This document shows positions 46,071 through 56,424 of a stretch of DNA of 64,000 bases, piece by piece; within the stretch, counting starts at the first letter, position 1; the number at the start of each line of letters is the position of its first letter. This stretch comes from Rhodothermales bacterium (GTDB lineage Bacteria > Bacteroidota > Rhodothermia > Rhodothermales > Bin80). Under the pieces are notes generated by a model. That model was given only the letters and a program-made list of their open reading frames with translations, was not told where the DNA came from and searched no databases. Both the position numbers and the translations under genes were made by a program. The stretch spans positions 1,995,246 to 2,059,245 of the forward strand of contig CATQHT010000003.1 in the NCBI GenBank assembly GCA_958296045.1. The letters are read 5' to 3'.

Positions 46071-49000
46071 ATGAGGATTCGAGAGCTTTTTGAGAGGGAT
46101 GTCTTTCGCCACCTTAACGGCGTCATAAAGGCGGATCAGCTGGATGCCATGTCCGTCTGGCAGGAGCTGGACGAATTCGTGGTCACGCATGAGCTGAAGC
46201 GGCACTTTGAGCAGTTTTTCTCGATGTACAGCATGTCGCTACAGCGCGGCGCCGACCCCGACCTGATCGGCAACACGGGCGTCTGGGTGTCCGGCTTTTT
46301 CGGATCCGGCAAGTCCCACTTCATCAAGGTGCTGTCCTACCTGCTCAAGAATGACGAGCACACGCTCGCTGGCGAGACCCGTCGCGCTGTTGACTTCTTC
46401 GACGCAAAGGTCCGTGACCCCGTGCTTCGCAAGGACATCCAGCGCGCGGCAGCTTCTAGCACGGACGTCATCCTCTTCAACATCGACGGCCAAGCCGATC
46501 GCACCAAGAAGGACCCGATGCTGCAGGTGCTGGTCCGCGTCTTGGACAAGCATGCCGGGTACTGCGCTGATTACCCACATATCGCTGGCATTGAGCGCCG
46601 ACTTGAAGGCCGCGGCTTGTTGACGTCCTTTCACGAGGCCTTTGCCGCAAGGGCCAAGGGATCGTGGCCAGCCCTGCGACACGCCTGGCACTTTTATCGT
46701 AAAGAGGTGGCGGGGGCGCTATCTGACGTGCTCGAGCAGAGCGCGCAAGCGAGTGATCAGCTGATAGATACCGCCAGGGAGCAGTTTCCGCTCACGGTCG
46801 AGAATTTCTGCAAGTGGGTCAAAGAATTTATTGACCGCAAAGGGCAGGAGCACCGCTTGGTGTTCCTGATTGATGAGGTGGGTCAGTTCATCGGGACGGA
46901 CACTTCCCTCATGTTGCGTCTGCAGACCATCACGGAGATGCTGGGCACGGTGTGTCGCGGCCGGGCCTGGATCGTTGTCACATCGCAGGAAGATATCGAC
47001 AAGGTGGTAGGCAGTGTAGAGCGCAGCCTAGCCAACGACTTTTCCAAAATTCAGGGACGTTTCCAGACGCGCCTGTCATTATCGAGCGCGAACGTCGATG
47101 AGGTTCTTCAGCGGCGCCTGTTGGCCAAGCGGCCCGAGGTTCGCAGCACGCTGGAGGACGTCTTCAGGGCCAAGGGCGACATCTTAAAAAACCAGCTTTC
47201 CTTCCGCGATGTGGGCATGACGATGTCGCCTTTTGCCAATCAGGCGGGCTTTGTCCGCAACTATCCGGTGGCGCCTTACCAGTTCAAGCTCCTGCAGAAG
47301 GTGTTCGAAGCTATTCGCGCGGCTGGTGCTACTGGCAAGCACCTTGCACGGGGAGAGCGATCGCTGCTCGACGCGTTCCAACAGGCCTTGCGCTTGGTGG
47401 CCGACGACCCGGTCGGTGTGCTTATTCCACTCTACCGCTTTTACCCAGCCATCGAGAATTTCCTGGACACCTCGGTCAAACTGACCATTGAGCAGGCCTC
47501 GAAGGACCAAGCACTGCAGCCTTTGGACGTAGATGTCTTGAAGGTGCTGTTTCTTGTCCGTTTCGTCACCGAGGTCCGGTGCAACGTCGACAACTTGGTG
47601 ACGCTTTGTTTGGCGCAGATTGACGCCCCCCGGCTTGCGCTCCGCGCCAGTATCGAGGAGGGTCTTTTGCGGCTGGAGCGGCTGACGCTCATCAGTCGCA
47701 ACGGCGACCATTACTCATTTCTGACCAGCGAGGAGCAGGAGGTCAGCCGCAAGATCGCCCGCACTGAAGTTGAGCCCCACAAGAAGTCCGAGGTGCTGAC
47801 GAAGCTTATCTACCAAGAGGTGTTCGCGGACAAGTCGAAGCACCGTTACAAGCCGAGCAAGAAGGACTTCACGCTACAGAGGGAGGCTGATGGGAGCGTC
47901 CTGGGCAACCGGGTGGACGGCGCGCTCGTGGTTTCGGTTATTACGCCGCTTGCGGACGACTTTGACGTGCATCGCGACCCGGCTCACTGCCTTCAGGCGA
48001 GCAGGCAGTCCGGCGGCCAGGTCCTTATTCGCCTGCCAGATGACCCTTCGTTTAATCGGGAGCTGACCAAGCTTTGCCGCACAGAAACGTATCTGCGTAC
48101 GCAGGATGGGCAGACCCTGCCGCCGTCGATAAAGAACATCCATCAGAACCTTTGGAGCCAGTGCGGGCAGCGGCGCAAGCGTTTGCACCTCCTTTTGGAC
48201 AAGCACATCGGCGAAGCTCAGTTTTTTGCAGCCGGTCAGATGCTTCAGACCACGAGCCATGGGGCTGCACGGTCCTTCGATAAAGCGCTGGACTACCTCA
48301 TCGAGAACACGTTCAGCAAGATGGGGTACCTGGATCGATTTGAGGCCGATCCGGTCAGGAGCGCAGCCACCCTGCTTCGACGCGCTTCCAGCGGCCAAGG
48401 GCCCCTGATCCGTGACGAAGGTCAGCCAAACCGTCGAGCACTCGAGGACCTTACCGAATACCTTGTTCTCAGTTCGAAGCTGAGCCGGCGCATCGTGATT
48501 AGCGATCTGGTAAAAAGGTACACGCGGCGCCCGTACGGATGGCCAGAAGGGGAGGTCATCCTGCTCTTGGCCAGACTGGTCATACTAAGCAGGGTACAGG
48601 TACTGCGCGGCAGCGCCGCGGTGGATAAGCCACAGCTTGCCGACCTCTTTCGAAAGAGAGGTACATGGAAGACTCTGGTCGTCCGGGCTCGCGAGCGCAT
48701 TGACGACAGCACTTTGGCAGCTGCCAAGCGCCTTGGGCACCAGCTCTTCCATGAACTTGGACCAAACGACGCCGACGCGCTTGTATCATTCTTAAAGGAT
48801 CACCTACAGGCCTGGAAGACTACGATTGGGCGGTACGTTGACCACCAGCGTAGCTCCGAAAGCCTGCCGGACTACCCCAGAGCCACCCGCGCGTCGGAGA
48901 TCGTCCAGGCCTTACTGGCTGTGCGTGAGACGCTTCCTTTCTTGAAACGCTTTCTAAAGGCCGAGCCCGACCTTACCGCTACCAAAGGGGCGGCCAGCGA

Positions 49001-49622
49001 TCTTGGGCATTTTCTGAACCACCAGCTGCCCACTTGGCTGAGGCTGGTAGAGGCACTGCGCCGCTTTGAGCAAAACGACCTGGAGCTAAGCAGAGATGAC
49101 AGAGCTAAGGGTGCACTCATACGTCTGCGGGAGATTCACAGTGCTTCGAAGCCGTTCGGCATGATCCAAGAGGTGGATGATCTTATCCGCAGGGTTGAGA
49201 GCGTCAATCAGCGCCTGCTCAATAAGCACCGCGCAGCGGCAAAGACCAGCGTTAAAGCGGCTCTGGCTACCGTTGAAGCTGCGATTGACGCGTTGCCGCG
49301 GGCCCGCGCATCAAAGGGGAGCATTCTGGCACCGCTCCAGAAGCTGCAGAGACGTGTGGATCTAACGAGTACGCTCACCCACCTTGGGCAGGCTACGCGC
49401 GAGGCGCCAGACCTCGAGTCTGCAGCGCGAAGAGACATTGCACGTTTAAAGCAGCGCCCTGAGCCAGAGCCCTCACCACCGAAGATCCGCGATGTTCGTG
49501 CTGCTAAGCTGGCTCCTAGGCACCCCTTGAAGACGCTCGCCGATGTAGACGCATTCCTTGCAGCTCTACGCAGTGAGCTGGAGCAAGCACTGAGGGAAAC
49601 ATCGCATGTCAGGATCCTATAG
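46071..49622 (+). CDS. brxC: BrxC, BREX P-loop ATPase
   Basis: 1183 aa. The start MRIRELFERDVFRHLNGVIK and YSMSLQRGADPDLIGNTGVW lead to Walker A GFFGSGKSHF (Gly75-Ser82). A Walker B-like LVFLIDEVGQFIG is near residue 265, and TSQEDIDKVVGSVERSLAND follows. The long C-terminal half is helical with coiled-coil parts (LLRRASSGQ, RLREIHSASKPFGMIQEVDD). BrxC is a large AAA-type ATPase of the BREX core, thought to regulate DNA recognition or methylation. It ends 3 bp before pglX-1. No lesion was seen. Confidence 0.95.
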   Translation: MRIRELFERDVFRHLNGVIKADQLDAMSVWQELDEFVVTHELKRHFEQFFSMYSMSLQRGADPDLIGNTGVWVSGFFGSGKSHFIKVLSYLLKNDEHTLAGETRRAVDFFDAKVRDPVLRKDIQRAAASSTDVILFNIDGQADRTKKDPMLQVLVRVLDKHAGYCADYPHIAGIERRLEGRGLLTSFHEAFAARAKGSWPALRHAWHFYRKEVAGALSDVLEQSAQASDQLIDTAREQFPLTVENFCKWVKEFIDRKGQEHRLVFLIDEVGQFIGTDTSLMLRLQTITEMLGTVCRGRAWIVVTSQEDIDKVVGSVERSLANDFSKIQGRFQTRLSLSSANVDEVLQRRLLAKRPEVRSTLEDVFRAKGDILKNQLSFRDVGMTMSPFANQAGFVRNYPVAPYQFKLLQKVFEAIRAAGATGKHLARGERSLLDAFQQALRLVADDPVGVLIPLYRFYPAIENFLDTSVKLTIEQASKDQALQPLDVDVLKVLFLVRFVTEVRCNVDNLVTLCLAQIDAPRLALRASIEEGLLRLERLTLISRNGDHYSFLTSEEQEVSRKIARTEVEPHKKSEVLTKLIYQEVFADKSKHRYKPSKKDFTLQREADGSVLGNRVDGALVVSVITPLADDFDVHRDPAHCLQASRQSGGQVLIRLPDDPSFNRELTKLCRTETYLRTQDGQTLPPSIKNIHQNLWSQCGQRRKRLHLLLDKHIGEAQFFAAGQMLQTTSHGAARSFDKALDYLIENTFSKMGYLDRFEADPVRSAATLLRRASSGQGPLIRDEGQPNRRALEDLTEYLVLSSKLSRRIVISDLVKRYTRRPYGWPEGEVILLLARLVILSRVQVLRGSAAVDKPQLADLFRKRGTWKTLVVRARERIDDSTLAAAKRLGHQLFHELGPNDADALVSFLKDHLQAWKTTIGRYVDHQRSSESLPDYPRATRASEIVQALLAVRETLPFLKRFLKAEPDLTATKGAASDLGHFLNHQLPTWLRLVEALRRFEQNDLELSRDDRAKGALIRLREIHSASKPFGMIQEVDDLIRRVESVNQRLLNKHRAAAKTSVKAALATVEAAIDALPRARASKGSILAPLQKLQRRVDLTSTLTHLGQATREAPDLESAARRDIARLKQRPEPEPSPPKIRDVRAAKLAPRHPLKTLADVDAFLAALRSELEQALRETSHVRIL

Positions 49623-49625
49623 CCT

Positions 49626-52600
49626 GTGAAGCATTTTGCTCAGCTGAAATCCTACGCGGAGCGGGCGCGACGCGCATTCATCACGGCCGTGACGGAGCGG
49701 GCTGCCGAGTACGGCCTCACCGCACATGGTGCCGCACCGCTCACGCAACGTGGTGACACGGTATTTATCGGCGGGGCGCACTTTCCTATACGGGTTGCAC
49801 GGCTGCGTGAGCAGCTGAAAGCGCGCATTGAGCGCCATGGCTTTGCCCAATTCAAGGAAGAGATGGCCTACACTTGGTTCAACCGGTTTGTGGCCATCCG
49901 GTACATGGAGCTGCACGGCCATCTCCGCCACGGGCTGCGCGTCCTCAGCCACCCAAATGGGGCCAGCGAGCCTGAAATCCTCAAGCGTGCCACGGAAGTG
50001 GCACTGCCTGGCTTGGATCGCACCCAAGTGATTCGGCTGAAGCTGGACGGCTCACAGGACGAAGCGCTCTACCGGCTGTTGATCGTGGCTCAATGCAACG
50101 CCCTGAGCCAAGCCATGCCACTGCTGTTCGATCCTATCGGCAGCGCTACGGAGCTCCTGATTCCCCGCAACCTCCTACACACCCAATCGCCTATGAAGCA
50201 GCTGGTGAATGAGGTGCCCGAAGATGCCTGGGAGGACATCGAGATTGTCGGGTGGCTGTACCAATTCTACAATGCCGAGCGCAAGAAAGAGGTGATCGGC
50301 AAGACCGTGGCCGCGGAAGATATCCCTGCCGCCACGCAGCTTTTTACGCCGGACTGGATCGTCCAATATCTGGTGCAGAATTCGCTAGGCGCGCTGTGGA
50401 TCGGCGCAGACCGCCGCTCAGCACTCCTTAAGCAGATGCCCTTCCATGAGCGTACTGTAGATCCGACGCAAAACACAGGATTACCCCCCCCATACCTATC
50501 TTACACATATATCCGACCTGGAAGCAGTCACGATTCTCGACCCTGCCTGCGGCTCCGGGCATATCCTGCTGGAGGCGTACGACCTCCTGCGCGCCATCTA
50601 TCTGGAACGCGGTTACAGGCCCCGAGACTTGGCGCAGTTCATCCTCGAAAAGAACCTGTTCGGCCTGGATGTCGATCCACGGGCTACGCAACTTGCCAGC
50701 TTTGCCCTTCTGATGAAGGGACTGGAAGATGATCCTGACCTGCTAACAGCCCCGACGGTGCCTTTGAATGTGCGGCCCATTCGTGACAGCGGGGACCTGG
50801 ATGTGCAGCTCCTCACCGAGAGCCTGCTATTGGCTCATTATGGCGTGAGCGCCGATGACCTTGAGCCACTCAAGCAGCTCTTTCTGGAAGGCACCACCTT
50901 CGGCTCCTTATTGAAGGTGCCTGAGACCCTTAGCGACAAGCTCCCTGCCTTGGCGCGCCTCTGCAGAGCGCCCACACCTCAAGACGCATTTGCTGCCGAT
51001 GCGCTCAGGCGTTTAAGGCCCCTGGTGGCGCAGGCGCAGCTGTTGGCCCGGCGGTACGGATTTGTGGTCACAAACCCACCGTACATGGGCAGCGGCTCAA
51101 TGTGCGCATCGCTCAAGAAACATGTGCGAAAGCACTATCCGACAGCATATCGGGACCTTTTTGCCTGCTTCATTCAGCGCGGCTTGGACTTGGCCAAACC
51201 CGGCGGTTTCTGCGCCATGGTCACCATGCACAGCTGGATGTTCTTGTCCTCCTTTGAAAAGATGCGGTGCGGCCTCTTGCGCACCCACACCATTCGGGTG
51301 CTGGCCCATCTGGGGGCCCGGGCTTTTGAGAGCATTAGTGGACAGGTGGTTCAAACAGCCGCGTTCGTGCTGCAAAACGCACCGCCTCAGAGCTACAAAC
51401 CTACGTTCACGCAGCTGGTGGACGGCTGCGCTGCGCAAAAACGCCAAGCACTGCTGCAGGGTAAGCATCGCTACCAGAACATCGCGCAGCACCAGTTTGA
51501 GCTGATACCCGGCTCTCCCATCGCGTATTGGCTCAGTGACGCCCTCCTCGACGCATTCCGGCGCGGCACACCACTCGGGCAGACTTTAGACGCCAGGGTG
51601 GGCTTGCAAATAGGAGACACTAGTCGATTCCTACGGCGGTGGTGGGAGGTAGATTATGGCCGCATTGGGTTTGGGATGAGAGACCGGAAAGAGGCGCAGC
51701 GTTCGGGCAAGAAGTGGTTTCCGCACAACAAGGGGGGCACATCCCGCAAGTGGTACGGGAATCATGAGTATGTGGTCAACTGGGAGGAAGACGGGCGAGA
51801 AATCCGCCTCTACGGCTCAGAGGACGGAGGAAAACCAAGGTCAAGGGTTCAGAATATCGGGTACTACTTTCGTAAGGCACTGACATGGTCCGATATTGCT
51901 TCTGGGCCGCCTTCATTCCGGTTGAATGACGGTGGCGATATTCATGGTAACAAAGGGAATTGCGCATTTGAATGCGCCAAAGTAGGCCTTCGCCGCGTCG
52001 CTGGGTTCAGTAATTCCCCTGTACTGGCCGCTATCAACAGTGCATTGAATCCAACTCTTAGCTTTTCGGTCGGCTATTTCGCCAAGATACCTTTCGTCGA
52101 GCCCACCACAGAGCAAGAGGCTCTGCAGGTAGACACCAATGTCAGTGCCCTGACGCGCATTGCGCGCAAGGACTGGGACGCTTTTGAGTCATCCTGGGAT
52201 TTCCAGGGCCCGCCAGTGCTGCCCGTTGCAGCTGCAAATCCGGCACCTCTGGAGACCTGCTACCACGCATGGGTTGCATCTAATAGGGAAGCCGCGCGCA
52301 CCACGCGCAGCCTGGAAGAAGAAATCAACCGCGTCTTTATCGACGCATACGGCCTAGCCGATGAGCTCTCGCCTGTGGTCCCGCTGGAAGAGGTCACGCT
52401 CACTGTGAACCCGGCCTACCGCTATCGAAGCATCGCGTCAGAGGAAGAAAGGCAAGCACGGTTTCTGCGAGACTCCATTACTGAACTGGTTTCCTTCGCG
52501 ATTGCATGCATGATGGGACGATACAGCCTCGATGCGCCAGGGCTCGTGTACGCCGGAAGCGGCTCCGAGGGCTTTGACTTCAGCCGCTACACAGCATTCC

Positions 52601-53217
52601 CAGCAGATAACGACGGGATCGTCCCCATCACGGCCCAGCCATGGTTCGAGGATGATGCGGCTAACCGCCTGATACGCTTCGTCGCCACAGTATGGGATCC
52701 GACCGAGCTGGAAACCAACCTCTCGTTTCTGGCCAAAGGCCTGAGTGCCAACGCCCGCGGGTCCAGTCGCAGCACACTGCGACGATACTTGGTGCGCGGC
52801 TTCTACAAAGATCATCTGACGACCTACAAGAAGCGGCCCATCTACTGGTTGTTCACCAGCGGGCGACGACGCACCTTTCAGTGCTTGGTATACCTGCACC
52901 GCTACCACGAAGGCACGCTGGCACGCATGCGGACCGACTATGTCATTGCACTGCAAAGTAAGACGGCTTCGCGCCTTAAGCAGCTGACAACTGACATTGA
53001 ATCGGCAGGCAGAGCCCGCCAGCGCCGACTTGAAAAGGAAAAGGCAAATCTGCAGAAGGATCTCTTGGAGCTGCAAGACTTCGACGATAAGCTACGCTAC
53101 TTCGCGGACCAACAGATATCGCTGGACCTCGATGATGGAGTTAAGGTCAACTATGGCAAATTCGGAGGCCTTCTCGCAAATGTCCGAGGTATTACAGGAC
53201 GTCCGCCCGCATCATGA
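49626..53217 (+). CDS. pglX: PglX-1, BREX adenine methyltransferase; phase-OFF by frameshift in a C8 tract
   Basis: The GTG at 49626 opens a frame of 368 codons that ends at 50732. The remaining protein continues one frame over, to 53217. The switch point is the run of 8 C at 50484-50491; a run of 7 or 10 C would give one protein of about 1197 aa. Before the tract it reads AQLKSYAERARRAFITAVTE and VGWLYQFYNAERKKEVIGKT. Beyond it lie motif I DPACGSGHILLEAYD, then KYGFVVTNPPYMGSGS-type NPPY motif (about 51073) and MTase/specificity regions to the end. PglX methylates adenine to mark self DNA. It lies between brxC and pglZ (4-bp overlap). A sequencing error in the homopolymer is the main alternative. 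Confidence 0.9.
50484..50491 (+). repeat. Poly-C tract (8 C) in pglX-1, OFF length
   Basis: Eight consecutive C follow TTA in the codons for Gly-Leu-Pro-Pro. The downstream frame is one base out. Homopolymer tracts of this length slip during replication and are classic phase-variation switches. Confidence 0.9.
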
Positions 53218-55823
53218 AGATCACGACACTGGTAGCTAAGTTACAGAAGCTCTTTGACGACAGGGATACCCGTGTCGTCTTTTGGGATGACGCCGGAGCG
53301 CACTTTGAGAACGACCTGCCCGCGATCCAGCTCGAAGGCGTCGAAATGATCGAGCTCTCTGCGTGCAGCAGCCTACAGGTGAAGGTGCAGATCGAGCTTG
53401 GGCCCCCTGAGCGCCAATATCTGCTCTACTTAAGTGAACAAACGCCTCCCGCAGACGAGGACTGGCTGTGCGACATCCGCTTATACAGCCCAACCTTTCG
53501 GGCGGACTACGACTCCATCGTGCTAGCCGAGCTCGGCCTACATGGCAGCACGCTGCGTGAGCATGTAAGGAAACGCCGCAAGTTCTTTAAGAGCGCCAAG
53601 CGCACAGAGGCTCTCAAGGCGCAGGTCAGCGCTCGGGACACGCCGCTGGATCTGGATCGCAAGATGCTTGCCGTAGCTACGAAAGCCGCTACCGACCAGC
53701 CCTTTGACATCTTCCTGGCACTGTTACATTCCTGGGCGCCATCCCCGGGTGGGGCCCAGCCTCATATGCCACCACCGCGCTGGAAAGAGATTGAACGCCT
53801 TGACCTGAGCAGCACCTTCTGGAAGCTTACGAAGCAACTCTTCGGGTATTCCGCCCCAACGCCTTCGATTGCCGACTGGGTCCATCGGGTGTTGGTCACC
53901 GACCTTAGCCACGCTCTCAGGGCCGACCGTGTCCCTCAGACGTTGCAGAATCTGGTCCTAAAGCCTCCAGGCATCCGCCATGCCGTGGTTTTCGCAGCCC
54001 AGTGGCGCGACAGCCACCGCCTGGGTAGCAGCTATAACTGGTGGGCCGACCGGGCCTGGCGCCAGTTGGCTATCATATCGCCACTGTGTGCTTTCCACGC
54101 TGAGGAGCTGGCTGAGGTACACACCTTCTCGGGCATTGACGCGATCATTGCACAGGAGTTAGCGCACAGGCTGGCCGCGCAAGACCATGCCGCTGATGCG
54201 GAAGAAACCTGTCGGGTGTGTGAGCATCGGAAGCAGGGCCACTGGATCACGTCCCACTCGGTGCCCAAGGATGTGCGGGACTCCTGGTCCGCCGTCTACG
54301 AAGCGCTGGCCGCAGCCGCCCGGCTGCTGGAGCTTCGAAGTACGCACCAGGAAGGCTTTGGCTCAAGAAGTGGGGAAGAACTTTATCGTTGGTATGAGCG
54401 TGAGCTCTTCCGCTTTGATCAGCTTTACCGGCAGTTTCGAGACGCACTCGACGCGGCCCCTGAATATGGGGCTGGAACCTTGAAAAGACTTGCCAGGCGC
54501 GTCGAAGACTGCTACAGCCATTGGTTCCTGACGGAGCTTGCGCTCGCCTGGAGCCTTCACATCGACGCTTGCCTGCCTAGGCGATGGGAGTGCGGGTCCG
54601 TGCCTCAACAGAAGCACTTCTTTACCCTCAACGTCAGCCCCTACCTGCATAACCGTGGCGCGAAGCGGCGCGCCTTCGTCATCATCAGTGATGCCCTGAG
54701 ATTTGAGGCGGGCGAAGCACTTATGCGGAGACTTAATGGCCAAAGGGGTATCGATGCCTCACTCACCTCGCAGCTCGGCGTGCTACCATCGTATACCGCG
54801 CTCGGCATGGCAAGCCTGCTGCCCCACAGGGCACTTCATTACGCAAAGAGTGGATCAGTCCTGGTGGACGGCCAGCCGTCAGGCTCCCTTGAGCAGCGTG
54901 ACGCAGTACTCAAAGCCAGTGCGAGCGGCATTGCCGTGAACGCCAAGGATCTTCTGGCGATGAGCCGACAGGAGGGCAGGGCGCTCGTTGGAGGCGCTCG
55001 CGTCGTATACATCTACCACAACGAAATCGATGCTGTGGGAGATTCGCGAAACACGGAATCTGAAGCCTGTGCCGCAACCCGGCGCGCCATCAATACCCTT
55101 ACCCAACTGATCAAGCATCTAATAAATTCACTCAATGCCACCTATGTGCTCGTCACGGCCGACCACGGGTTCGTCTATACCGCAACACAACCTGCAGCGC
55201 CAGACCACAGCCCCCTGACGCACGAGCCCCCAAGGTCAGTAATAAGCAAACAGCGCTACCTGTTGGGTAAGCGCCTGCCAACAGCAGACGGCACATGGCT
55301 CGGCCACACCAAGACCTCCGCTGGCGCTGGAGGCGACATGCAGTTCCTAATTCCGAAGGCCTACAACCGCTTTAACTTCAGAGGGAGCACGCGCTTCTTT
55401 CATGGCGGCGCCATGCTGCAGGAAGTCTGCATCCCTATCATAACGGTTCGGGAGAAGCGTGACAAGGTGCCGCCCAGACACGCCCAGGTGCAGGTACTGG
55501 GCCATAGATTCCGAATCACGACTAAGTTGCACCGCTTTGAGCTATTACAGACGGAGGCGGTGTCGGAAATGGTGCTGGGCGTAACACTCAAGGTTGCCAT
55601 CTACGCTGGATCGATACCGATCAGCAATGTGCAAACGATCCGATTAAACAGCACGTCTGCGGAGCAACGCGATCGCATACATGCTGTCACCCTGACGCTT
55701 CGCGACCTTCCGCATTACGATAAGCGAGCAAAGTACCACCTCCGTCTCACCAACGCGGAAGCAGGTGCGCTACAGCAGGAGATCGAGGTGACCATCGATC
55801 GGGTCCTCGATGATGACTTCTGA
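53214..55823 (+). CDS. pglZ: PglZ, BREX alkaline-phosphatase-superfamily protein (type 1)
   Basis: 869 aa. N-terminal region with DRDTRVVFWDDAGAHFENDL and an LLYLSEQTPPADEDWLCDIR segment. The phosphatase-fold core carries AFVIISDALRFEAGEALMRR (Asp493) and YVLVTADHGFVYT (Asp650, His651). The middle part has a Cys/His-containing DAEETCRVCEHRKQGHW loop. PglZ is essential in all known BREX and Pgl systems and binds PglX. Overlaps pglX-1 by 4 bp and the brxL remnant by 14 bp, so it is translated within the same operon. No lesion was seen. Confidence 0.95.
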   Translation: MKITTLVAKLQKLFDDRDTRVVFWDDAGAHFENDLPAIQLEGVEMIELSACSSLQVKVQIELGPPERQYLLYLSEQTPPADEDWLCDIRLYSPTFRADYDSIVLAELGLHGSTLREHVRKRRKFFKSAKRTEALKAQVSARDTPLDLDRKMLAVATKAATDQPFDIFLALLHSWAPSPGGAQPHMPPPRWKEIERLDLSSTFWKLTKQLFGYSAPTPSIADWVHRVLVTDLSHALRADRVPQTLQNLVLKPPGIRHAVVFAAQWRDSHRLGSSYNWWADRAWRQLAIISPLCAFHAEELAEVHTFSGIDAIIAQELAHRLAAQDHAADAEETCRVCEHRKQGHWITSHSVPKDVRDSWSAVYEALAAAARLLELRSTHQEGFGSRSGEELYRWYERELFRFDQLYRQFRDALDAAPEYGAGTLKRLARRVEDCYSHWFLTELALAWSLHIDACLPRRWECGSVPQQKHFFTLNVSPYLHNRGAKRRAFVIISDALRFEAGEALMRRLNGQRGIDASLTSQLGVLPSYTALGMASLLPHRALHYAKSGSVLVDGQPSGSLEQRDAVLKASASGIAVNAKDLLAMSRQEGRALVGGARVVYIYHNEIDAVGDSRNTESEACAATRRAINTLTQLIKHLINSLNATYVLVTADHGFVYTATQPAAPDHSPLTHEPPRSVISKQRYLLGKRLPTADGTWLGHTKTSAGAGGDMQFLIPKAYNRFNFRGSTRFFHGGAMLQEVCIPIITVREKRDKVPPRHAQVQVLGHRFRITTKLHRFELLQTEAVSEMVLGVTLKVAIYAGSIPISNVQTIRLNSTSAEQRDRIHAVTLTLRDLPHYDKRAKYHLRLTNAEAGALQQEIEVTIDRVLDDDF

Positions 55824-55976
55824 AAGTGCCTGGACTGCTCAAGACCTTGACCAGCTGCTGCACACCCTCTCTGCAGGCCGGGACATCCGCAATCGCCACA
55901 CGAAACTGATCATAGAAGGGGCCAACGCCCCACTTGTGTCCAGGAGTACTTCGTGGTGCAACTGTTGCGCGGCTGA
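55810..55976 (+). pseudogene. brxL: BrxL N-terminal remnant
   Basis: ATG 55810 (or 55813) gives DLDQLLHTLSAGRDIRNRHT followed by K-L-I-I-E-G-A-N-A-P. After a one-base shift the next frame reads TCVQEYFVVQLLRG and stops at 55976. This matches the first 55-60 residues of BrxL (LDxLLxxLFPGxxVRKDL, then GANVPxYVLEYLLGRYC). The remaining 600 or so residues, including the Lon-like ATPase, are absent. The remnant overlaps the pglZ end as brxL does in intact type 1 loci. The match is short and judged by eye. Confidence 0.6.
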
Positions 55977-56424
55977 CGCCGCTGCTAAGCCGGCATCTGT
56001 CTTCTTCTGGTGACCTACATCTTGAGCGGAGGGGCTGACATTGGCTGCGTGCCTGGCGCTATGCACCAACTTACTGGACACCAAAATGCTGTCTCACGTG
56101 GTGGCGCACGGCCCCATATGTATCGTCGACATCACTTAGGACCCCACAGGTCTGGCGAGATTGTGGAAGGTGGCAGCCGACGCCGGCGCAACCAAAGAGC
56201 TTCTGCCCGCACCGAACGCGGCGAATCTGGCCTCGGTGCCCCCGAGCTCGTGTCGCGGTCTCGGACGCATTTTTGCGTTTCGCCGCCTAACGCGGCCATC
56301 AAATGCCTGCGAAAAGATTGATGCGTGCCTTACAGATCCGCTGGCCACTTGGCTGGCACCGGCCTCCTGTACCTTGTGGCCCTCACCGGCTTGGCCTTCT
56401 GCTGCGTCAACCCTCTGATACGTA
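55977..56424. other. Spacer between the brxL remnant and pglX-2
   Basis: No supportable gene. About 450 bp of overlapping short frames, probably the scar of brxL loss plus the upstream region of pglX-2. Confidence 0.4.

Noticed and set aside
50629-53217. A separate 862-aa gene starting at TTG 50629
   Set aside because: It is the continuation of pglX-1 after the poly-C frameshift; motif I lies upstream of that start in the same frame.
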